This document shows, one piece after another, positions 57,056 to 64,000 of a stretch of DNA of 64,000 bases. Each line of letters starts with the position of its first letter. The first letter of the stretch is position 1. The notes below the pieces were generated by a model that saw nothing but the letters and a program-made list of their open reading frames with translations, ran no database searches and was not told where the DNA came from. Origin of the DNA: an uncultured Schlesneria sp. (GTDB lineage Bacteria > Planctomycetota > Planctomycetia > Planctomycetales > Planctomycetaceae); contig CAIQIR010000054.1 in the NCBI GenBank assembly GCA_903871875.1, positions 1-64,000 of the forward strand, read 5' to 3'. Position numbers and translations under genes: made by a program.

Positions 57056-60000
57056 TCAGAACGCGAATGGGTTGCCAGGACTGGTAAACGCATCTGACGG
57101 GAATTGCGAATTCGGGAACGTTGCCGAGGGGTTCAAGTAGAAGTCGGCATTGTAGAACGCAGTGGACAGATTCTGGGTCACGCCATTCGAGATAAACGAA
57201 TTCGTCGTGTTCAAGTTGTTACCGTTGTCGATTTGGAACAGTTGTGTCATGCGCACATACAACGGTGGTTTGGTGGAAATCGGATCCTTAAGCGGGTCTG
57301 AGGTGGGGTTGAAGACGGCCCCGTTCGGAGACGCATTGCCGAGGAAATTCCCAATCGAATTGGTGAGTGGGTTGACGATATTCACGGAATCTCCCGAGTT
57401 GTTGACCAAATTCAACTCCATCTGAGCCGTGGGGTCCAGCTCAACCTTCGATGGGGTGGTTCCTGATCCTTTCACGCTTTGTCCCAAGGTGAGTGCGGCA
57501 CCATTCGTTGGGTTGTATTGCACGAAGGATTCGACTCGTAGCGAACTGCCGACGTTCCCTGCGAGGTTATTACCTTGCAGATTCGCCGCCAGGTATGACC
57601 CGGTTCCGACCCGCAGTTTCACAGCGTCGGCATTATTCAGATCATGATTTTGTCCGTTACCTTGGATGGTGTTGTTGGTCATGTTCAACTGGTTATTGGA
57701 GACGGTCGCCAGCAACATCCAGTTGCTGAGGTATTTCTGATCCAAAATCCCGAGGTTTTGACCTTGCCAGTACCCGTTATAGTTCCAGGGGAAGTTAACA
57801 AATCCGTACCCCGAGTTATAGAAATCGAGGGGATTCAAAGGAACGTTTTGTGCCCCTGGGGGATCAGGCTGGCTGGCGAATAACCAGAAGAGGTGCCTGT
57901 CATCCAGGGCGGGGTTTGCCTCATAGAAGACGCCATAGGTTCCGTTGTTGGAAATAATGTTGTTTGTAAAGTTGAAGACGTCATAACCGGGTGTTCCACC
58001 GTAATAACTATATGCCGTGCGATCACCACCCATGTATCCCAGGATCTGGATGTTGATGCCGCTGGCACCGTTATTGATGATCGAGGAATTCGTGATGTTC
58101 GCATTGATCTTACCAAAACCTTCTCCAAAATCGGTTTCGGTTCGAGCGGCGTAGTTTGCTGCACCGAAGCCGGTCCCCAGCAGCGAGTTGGCATACAGCG
58201 TGATTCCGTTGCCGGCGTTGTTTTCGATGAGCGAATTATTCACATTCAGCGTTCCGATCCCTGCGTGCAGGAAGTCAAACAGGTATTGTTGCGACGTGAG
58301 AATCGAACTCGGATCAACGAAGGACCCCCCGGGCAGTTGGGTATTCAGAACGACATCCAATGCGATGCCGTCGCCTTTGTTACCCAGGCCTTTGGTGGCC
58401 CCACCGACCAAGACGGTATCGACATTGATGGTCGTGTTGGCAAAGTTGCCGACGTCCGCATGAATTCCGTCGAGCGCGTTGGCTTGAATCACGGTCTGGT
58501 AAACTGGCGTTGCATTGCCGTCGCCCCTGACCGTGATGTCGTGGAGACCACCGGAGTACTGCGTCAGGATGCCGTCGCCACCGTTATTGGAGACGACTGT
58601 GTTGCCTTTGACCGAGTTGAGATCGAAGAGGGTTCGCGAGGCGGCATCGCCGAGCGGTGCTCCTGAAATCTGACTGCTGATGAAGATCCCGTTCGCACCG
58701 TTGTTCGAGATGTCGACATTGCTGAAGTTCGAGGCGGTATTCGTCGCGGTATCGCCAAATTCGGCACCCGGCGTTTCGTCAACTCGCAGGCCGTTGCCCA
58801 CGTTCTTGTCGAATGTCGTGGAGGTGGCATTCAAGATCAGTGACGATTGGCCATACACATGGACTTCGGCACCATCGCCCTCGGTATTGGTGGCCGTTCC
58901 CAGGTTGCCGTTCAATTCGTCGTTGACCAGGTTGATCAGGTTCGACGTTCCGGACTGCTGTTGGCTGGGGTCGTTGGGGCTGGAACCGATCCCGACGAAC
59001 AACAGGCCGTTACCGGCGTTGGAGTTCATCGTCGTGTTGGTGATGTTCGACAAGATCAGCGACGCACTGTTGCGATCGTATTCGATGCCGTTCAAACCGT
59101 TCGAGTTCAGGTTGGCGTTGAAGACGTTGGCGTGCAGGTAAGAGGTGTTGTTGCCGACCAGCTGGATGCCGTCACCGCTGTTGCCCGTGAACGAGCTGTT
59201 GACCGTGGTCACACCGGTACTGGCGTCGACCAGCAGATTCAATGTGCTGTTGTTATTGGTGGTCGCCGACAGGCCATTTCCGGTGGCATTGTTCAAGGTG
59301 ATGCCATAAAGGTTAATATTCGCCGTGGAGGTGTTGGATGTCGAGACGGCCATGTCATCGCCACCGATACTCTTCAGGTTCTGGCCTTTGCCGATGCCGT
59401 TGCCACTGGCGTTGTCGCCCGTGCTGTTATAGGTGAGGGTTGCGGAGCCGCTCGAAGCGATGTTGAATCCATTCGCCGCGTTCGCGATGGAGCTGGTCGT
59501 ATTGGCATAAGCGATGTTGTTGTAACTGTTGACGGTCATGGTTCCGGCACCACCGGCGGAAACGTCGATTCCGTCGTTGAAGTTCGAATTCGCCGTATTG
59601 CCTTCGACCAGCACACCGAAGTTGGCCGCCGCGCTGCTGCCGTTCAAGGCCAGCAACATGCCACCACCGGTGAAGACGGGAGTGATGCTGTTATTGGTCG
59701 TACTTTCGTTGGTCCCAATTCCGTTGAACTGCAAGGTGTTGTTCTGGACGATCGTATCCGACGCGTTGGCGTTGCCGGATGTCACAACATGAATGCCGTA
59801 ACCGGCGACCCCGGTGACCGAGTTCTCTTGAATGTACGACGCATGCACGATGGCGTTGCCAGAAGCGTCGATATGGATCCCGTCGCTGCCGGTGCCATAT
59901 CCGGGACTCAACAGGCCCGGAACTTCCTTGGTTGCGGTGAAGACACCGTTGGTGTCGGTGACGGCGGCCGTGGCCGTTTGTCCGTCGCTGAAGGTCACGG

Positions 60001-63000
60001 TCACGGTGGATTTGAGTGTGTTGGCACTCGTGGCGGTCGTGATTCCGTCACCCTGGACCAGCAAGGTTCCGGCGGTGAAGGTGCTGCCCGTCGTGAAGGT
60101 CTTGTTAAATCCAAGATTCAACAGTTGGTTCTGTGTCGAGGTCAAATGCAAGTTCGCGTCGTTGGCGAGCAAGGCACCGGGAGCGTTAATCGTCAGCGGA
60201 TTCTGACCGGTTTGCACGCTCACTCCGGCGACCGACGTGAGCAGCGTATCGCCTGCTGTGGGTTGGACGACAACCGGATTCCCGAGACCTGTTGCTGCAA
60301 TCAATGCTGACGAGGGAGCGAGATTCCAGGCGACGCCGGTGATGGTGGCGGGTTGCCCAATCAACGCGGTCGACTGCAGGGACTCGTTCAAGAGCGTGAA
60401 GGTCGTTTGACCTGGAGTGACAGCGGTCACACCGGTCGGATTCACTGTGAACAGGAACTGATCTTGTGGGGCAGGTGCATTGGTGGTGTAGGTGTTCTTG
60501 ATAATGTTGTTCTGGATGTTGTAGGTCAACGCCGTGGTGCCGCCGATGGCAAAGTCGATGGCATTTCCGGGGGTCGAGACGACGTTCCCTGACGAGTCGG
60601 TCACGTTATTGGCATAGAAGGCGTTGCCGGGATTGTAGGTTGTCCCGTTGGCGTTCAGCGATGTGGCCCCACCGATGTTGATATTCATGTTTCCGCTGTC
60701 GCTAAACACGCCGATCCCGAAGTTGCCGTTGGCCGCAGTTGAGGTCGAAACGGCGTTGAAGACGCTGTTCACGACCGAATCGGCCGAATTTCCAAAGGTG
60801 TTGTTCACAATGGTGAAGCCACTGATGGAATTGTTGGTCGTGTCGATATTCAGTCCGTTGTTCACGTTCGAGGTGAACGTGTTGTTGATGATTCCGAACG
60901 GCGATGTCGTGGTGTTCAGGAAGTTCAATGTGCCACCGTTGGCGGTCAAATCCAGGCCGTTGCCCGTGTTGGCGGTAAAGATGTTGGACAGCGTCACGGC
61001 GGCGACGGCGGGCGTGGTCCCGGTGGCCGCAGTGGCCGCGGTGTTCTGGCCGCCGATGATTCCGCCGATCGTGCTTCCCGCCTGGGCGTCAATCCGCAGG
61101 CCATCGCTGAGCGGTATTGTCACGACATAATTTCCATTGGACTGGGCCACGACGCTGCCGCCCGCGGCACTGATGGCGGTCAATTCCGCCGCGGTGAACA
61201 CCGTGGATTTCGGCAGGTTCACGACGCCGTTGGACGAGAACGTGTTGCCCTGGATCACGACTTCGAGTGGTGGAACAGATGATCCATGATTGGTGATCTG
61301 GATGCCGTTGCCAAAGTTGTTTTGAATCGTGTTGTCGAAGATTTGGGCTTCTCTTCCGGAGGCAATCGTTCCCGAGAGGTTCGTCAACAGGACGCCATTC
61401 AAGCTGTCTTGAATGGTGTTGTTGCCGATGTCGACCGCCGTGTTGTTGTTACCACGGATGCCGTTTCCGGTCAGGCTGCCGGTGATCGCGAATCCCGAAA
61501 CTTGTTCGATCTGAGTGTTTCCGCCGATCATCGTGATGACGTCGCCGCCACCGCTGTTAAACAGTTCCGGGCTTTGACCCGCTGCGAAACCACCCAGGGT
61601 GAAGATCTGGCCAGGGGCATTTGCCGTCGTAAAGGTCTGTGCCACGGTGGTGCTCAACAACCGTTGATTGTTGAAGACGTCCAGGGTGCCTGTGGCACCG
61701 TTGGTATCCAGGTTGGTATTCGTTTTGTCGGTTCGCGGTTGAATCAGGATCAAGTCGTAATGCTGTTGTGTCGTGAGCGACTGTGCTTCATACGCTTTGA
61801 TGCTGTTGAAGGGATTTCCGTACGAGCCATCGCCGTTGGTCGTGAGATTCGGATTGATGTTGGCGACGAAATAAGGTTTGTTGGTATTCGGATCGATCGC
61901 CACGTCATACGTGTTGAAGCTTTCGGTATGCGCCATCACGCGGTTCTGGCGGTACACATTCTGCAACATCCGGTCTTGGACTCGCAGGTTTCTCATCCAG
62001 CGACTGGGGCGGCCGTTGGGCAAATTCATGAAGACCTGGAACTGCGTGTTCAGTCCGAACAGGTGATCGTTGGTCACCGCCACGCCGAACGAGACGTCTT
62101 CGTTGATCTGGGCGGCCAAACGACCGCTGACACCAGTCGTGGTTCCCCCCAGCGCACCCAAGCCACCAAAGTAGTAACCACCCAGGTAAGCATTCAGACC
62201 ATAGCGGCCCAGGATCGGTGTGGGTCCGCCGATTTCGGCGTCAAAGCCCGAATAAGCTTGTTCGACCGTACTGTAACGTTGCAGGCCGATCGTATTGCCG
62301 ATCAGCGAGGATGTTCCCGTCAGGCTGGTGGACAGCACGTGATCGGGGTGGCTGATCGGGATGTAACCGTTGATGCGATAGTCGGTGTAGCGGCCCAGCG
62401 ATTCACCGCTGAAACCGACTTGTTGATAAGGCTGTGCGTGGCCGTTGTCGAAATCGAAGAACGTTGACAGGCCGACGATGCGATCGAGATCTTCCATGTA
62501 GTAGCGCCAGCCACCACCGACGGTTCCCCCGCCGCGACCGTCATACGTCACCATTCCCAAACCGGTCCCGAACAGAATGGCGGTATCGTCGAGCTTATAC
62601 GGCACGAACGCCCCGATATTCGTGAAACCGGTGTTGTAGCCGTACAGGCCGCCACCCTGCGAACTGATCGTAAACCGAGGTGTCATCACCTGATCGACGG
62701 GCGTCACGCGGAAAAAGTTGCCATATCCCGGTTGAGCGGGAGCAGCGGGGGCGGCGGCAGGCGTCGACGGAGTCGCACCTGCACCAGAAGGAGTATAAGT
62801 TGGCCCGGGCGGGCTGTCTGTGGCCTGTGCGGGTACGACAGGGAACGTCACCACCCCGGGGGATGGTGGAATGTCTGTCGGAAACGGTGCATCAGGTAAC
62901 GCACCCGCTGGCGACTGCGCGGGAACTTGTGCCTTGGGGCCAATCTGCACGGTGCCAACGGACTCATTATCCTGAGCTCTGGCAATTCCGAACATGGTTG

Positions 63001-63046
63001 TTGAGACAACCAAGCCCAATAGACACCGTTTGACTTTGAGATTCAT
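57056..63046 (-). CDS. Giant exported beta-helix protein, barrel-first
   Basis: A 1996-residue surface protein. Signal peptide 1-24 (VSTTMFGIARA), a Pro/Ala-rich linker (about 35-110), then about 240 residues of short amphipathic strands rich in Gly and Tyr (GFTNIGAFVPYKLDDTAILF, GGGWRYYMEDLDRIVGLSTF, GRYTDYRINGYIPIS) that look like an outer-membrane beta-barrel, and after about residue 385 some 1,550 residues of right-handed beta-helix repeats rich in Asn and Gly (IGNNTIQDSLNGVLLTN, GNTFSSNGV, NNIISNNGTYGVFYE). Barrel first and passenger second is the order of inverse autotransporters (type Ve). GGAG is 8 bases before the ATG. It ends in a clear terminator. Adhesion or glycan contact is the likely role. 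Confidence 0.8.
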   Translation of the reverse strand: MNLKVKRCLLGLVVSTTMFGIARAQDNESVGTVQIGPKAQVPAQSPAGALPDAPFPTDIPPSPGVVTFPVVPAQATDSPPGPTYTPSGAGATPSTPAAAPAAPAQPGYGNFFRVTPVDQVMTPRFTISSQGGGLYGYNTGFTNIGAFVPYKLDDTAILFGTGLGMVTYDGRGGGTVGGGWRYYMEDLDRIVGLSTFFDFDNGHAQPYQQVGFSGESLGRYTDYRINGYIPISHPDHVLSTSLTGTSSLIGNTIGLQRYSTVEQAYSGFDAEIGGPTPILGRYGLNAYLGGYYFGGLGALGGTTTGVSGRLAAQINEDVSFGVAVTNDHLFGLNTQFQVFMNLPNGRPSRWMRNLRVQDRMLQNVYRQNRVMAHTESFNTYDVAIDPNTNKPYFVANINPNLTTNGDGSYGNPFNSIKAYEAQSLTTQQHYDLILIQPRTDKTNTNLDTNGATGTLDVFNNQRLLSTTVAQTFTTANAPGQIFTLGGFAAGQSPELFNSGGGDVITMIGGNTQIEQVSGFAITGSLTGNGIRGNNNTAVDIGNNTIQDSLNGVLLTNLSGTIASGREAQIFDNTIQNNFGNGIQITNHGSSVPPLEVVIQGNTFSSNGVVNLPKSTVFTAAELTAISAAGGSVVAQSNGNYVVTIPLSDGLRIDAQAGSTIGGIIGGQNTAATAATGTTPAVAAVTLSNIFTANTGNGLDLTANGGTLNFLNTTTSPFGIINNTFTSNVNNGLNIDTTNNSISGFTIVNNTFGNSADSVVNSVFNAVSTSTAANGNFGIGVFSDSGNMNINIGGATSLNANGTTYNPGNAFYANNVTDSSGNVVSTPGNAIDFAIGGTTALTYNIQNNIIKNTYTTNAPAPQDQFLFTVNPTGVTAVTPGQTTFTLLNESLQSTALIGQPATITGVAWNLAPSSALIAATGLGNPVVVQPTAGDTLLTSVAGVSVQTGQNPLTINAPGALLANDANLHLTSTQNQLLNLGFNKTFTTGSTFTAGTLLVQGDGITTATSANTLKSTVTVTFSDGQTATAAVTDTNGVFTATKEVPGLLSPGYGTGSDGIHIDASGNAIVHASYIQENSVTGVAGYGIHVVTSGNANASDTIVQNNTLQFNGIGTNESTTNNSITPVFTGGGMLLALNGSSAAANFGVLVEGNTANSNFNDGIDVSAGGAGTMTVNSYNNIAYANTTSSIANAANGFNIASSGSATLTYNSTGDNASGNGIGKGQNLKSIGGDDMAVSTSNTSTANINLYGITLNNATGNGLSATTNNNSTLNLLVDASTGVTTVNSSFTGNSGDGIQLVGNNTSYLHANVFNANLNSNGLNGIEYDRNSASLILSNITNTTMNSNAGNGLLFVGIGSSPNDPSQQQSGTSNLINLVNDELNGNLGTATNTEGDGAEVHVYGQSSLILNATSTTFDKNVGNGLRVDETPGAEFGDTATNTASNFSNVDISNNGANGIFISSQISGAPLGDAASRTLFDLNSVKGNTVVSNNGGDGILTQYSGGLHDITVRGDGNATPVYQTVIQANALDGIHADVGNFANTTINVDTVLVGGATKGLGNKGDGIALDVVLNTQLPGGSFVDPSSILTSQQYLFDFLHAGIGTLNVNNSLIENNAGNGITLYANSLLGTGFGAANYAARTETDFGEGFGKINANITNSSIINNGASGINIQILGYMGGDRTAYSYYGGTPGYDVFNFTNNIISNNGTYGVFYEANPALDDRHLFWLFASQPDPPGAQNVPLNPLDFYNSGYGFVNFPWNYNGYWQGQNLGILDQKYLSNWMLLATVSNNQLNMTNNTIQGNGQNHDLNNADAVKLRVGTGSYLAANLQGNNLAGNVGSSLRVESFVQYNPTNGAALTLGQSVKGSGTTPSKVELDPTAQMELNLVNNSGDSVNIVNPLTNSIGNFLGNASPNGAVFNPTSDPLKDPISTKPPLYVRMTQLFQIDNGNNLNTTNSFISNGVTQNLSTAFYNADFYLNPSATFPNSQFPSDAFTSPGNPFAF

Positions 63047-63621
63047 CGGTTACTCCAGCGTCCTGCTGCGAAAAACCCGCTTCCAACCCGCTTTGACAAT
63101 TGAGCCTGACTGATGTCAGACTCTGACGGTTATTCCGCCTCTAGCGGTTATCTTTACTTTTCGGAAAAGTCGGATGGGGCGGTTGAATGAAAAACCGTCA
63201 AAACTGATACTTTTGCTGTAATCGTTCAACTCAGCGGTCTTTACTCAGTCAGTCTTGTCATCCTGTCTTGACTGGTTTGCGGATTCGCAGGCCGGTGATG
63301 GCAGTCCAGGTGGTTTGGGAAGCTGTTCTCCCCAGGCTCGCTGATTGGCCGCATCTCGGTGTCTTGAGCAATCGCTGCACATTCCGCCGGTGGGGTGGAG
63401 TGCTCCGTTCGAGGTGGATCGGGACGGTTTTCCGCACGCGACGACTCTCACTCTTCTCACTCTAATATAGTGACAGCCACGAGAGATGACGTGCGATTGA
63501 CTCGTATTGACCGTTTGACAGTGTTCACCTAGATTCCGCCCGCCTCGATAGCCGAAATTCGCTCGGCTAAAGCATTCTCCCATCACAATTCGTTTCGGAC
63601 ATTCTCACTAGAGTGACTCCC
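63047..63621. other. Intergenic, divergent control region
   Basis: 575 bases between the giant gene and the export lipoprotein gene. It contains the palindrome ACTTTTCGGAAAAGT (63156-63170), CTGACTGATGTCAG near 63107-63119 and three TTGAC words at 63497, 63507 and 63515. No clean promoter or gene is evident. Confidence 0.45.
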
Positions 63622-64000
63622 ATGCCGATGTGGCCTGAGTCAGTGTGTTCTCGTATCAATTGCCGGAACGATCGGAACTTTGTTTCTGATCGTTGTTGGG
63701 CGAGCTGCCCCGTCGTTGATTGGCAGCGGTCACGAGGACACCACGTTCGGATCGGGTCTGTTGCTTCCGCCTTCTGCAGTCTGCTGCTGATGTCGCTGGT
63801 TGCGGGTTGTGCCACCGTTCACGGTGAGAAATACACCTATCAGAATTTGCCGAAAGACCTGGTCGCTGTTGTGCGAGAGAATCCGCAGACGGTCGATTTG
63901 ACTCGGCTGGCCAGTGCAACCGCGAATTCCGACGTACTCGATCGCGGCGACGTGGTTGAGATCACGATCGCGGCAGGCCTCAGTGAAAAAGATACGGTCA
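63622..64000 (+). CDS. Polysaccharide export lipoprotein, 5' part (Wza-like)
   Basis: An open frame cut by the window end (126 codons visible). A signal sequence with lipobox ends LLLMSLVAGC, so Cys is probably lipidated. After it come NLPKDLVAVVRENPQTVDLT and VLDRGDVVEITIAAGLSEKD, the start of a Poly_export domain as in outer-membrane polysaccharide exporters. The N-terminal region before the hydrophobic stretch is about 45 residues, so the true start could be further inside. It opens what may be an exopolysaccharide locus beyond the window and is divergent from the giant surface protein. Confidence 0.78.
   Translation, partial: MPMWPESVCSRINCRNDRNFVSDRCWASCPVVDWQRSRGHHVRIGSVASAFCSLLLMSLVAGCATVHGEKYTYQNLPKDLVAVVRENPQTVDLTRLASATANSDVLDRGDVVEITIAAGLSEKDTV

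Noticed and set aside
58847-60310. 487-residue + strand frame opposite the giant gene
   Set aside because: It mirrors the repetitive Asn/Gly codons of the beta-helix gene on the other strand; Val/Gly-rich composition without family motifs.

Overview
The window reads as a chromosomal segment of a planctomycete (phylum Planctomycetota). The lineage call rests on several hallmarks: two DUF1559 type II prepilin-like proteins (1669-2709 and 51485-52476), a large PSD1-type protein with a cytochrome c-like CxxCH plus DUF1549/DUF1553 architecture (47056-50091), a Hanks-type kinase fused to an extracellular beta-helix (53568-56348), a very large beta-helix surface protein (57056-63046), and Gram-negative envelope genes (kdsA, a Wza-like export lipoprotein). 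I see no rRNA, tRNA, CRISPR array, transposase or phage gene.

Layout. 1-4.6 kb is a repeat-rich, gene-poor stretch with two small hypothetical genes, one DUF1559 gene and at least three dispersed repeat families. 4.6-13.5 kb carries metabolic genes: ThiF/MoeB-type adenylyltransferase, citrate synthase, threonine synthase, HAD phosphatase, an RND/MMPL exporter and a cupin. 13.8-18.5 kb is a tight five-gene operon (barrel-sandwich/KOW-like protein, DUF6754-like membrane protein and three further membrane proteins) whose function is unknown to me; it is the best candidate for an undescribed system. 18.5-19.3 kb holds a frameshifted papain-like cysteine peptidase gene. 19.7-23.7 kb has two divergently oriented ABC-2 exporter pairs. 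23.8-27 kb has kdsA, a GATase-like protein, a HAD hydrolase and a tandem ACT protein. 27.7-30.3 kb is a translationally coupled S41 protease/beta-propeller pair. 30.8-36.5 kb has two tandem cyanophycin synthetase genes, one with a degenerate Mur-ligase C-terminus. 36.7-38.5 kb has a divergent HD-hydrolase/GlxA-regulator pair. 38.7-46 kb has a Tat-exported double alpha/beta hydrolase with a TTG start, an orphan BlaI-type repressor and a multi-PAS hybrid kinase/NarL-type regulator operon. 46.3-50.1 kb has plsY and the PSD1 protein. 50.1-53.6 kb is again repeat-rich, with a small promoter-equipped gene, a frameshifted DUF1559 gene and a HExxH protein. The last 10 kb hold the kinase, the giant surface protein and the 5' part of a polysaccharide export lipoprotein.

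How parts fit together. Envelope biogenesis is a recurring theme: kdsA (Kdo for LPS), plsY (phospholipids), RND and ABC-2 exporters, the export lipoprotein and the beta-helix protein. Nitrogen storage as cyanophycin-like polymer is suggested by the tandem cphA genes. Signalling is represented by the kinase/response-regulator operon, the eukaryotic-type kinase and the GlxA regulator. Two genes are broken by single frameshifts; I cannot tell sequencing error from real decay.
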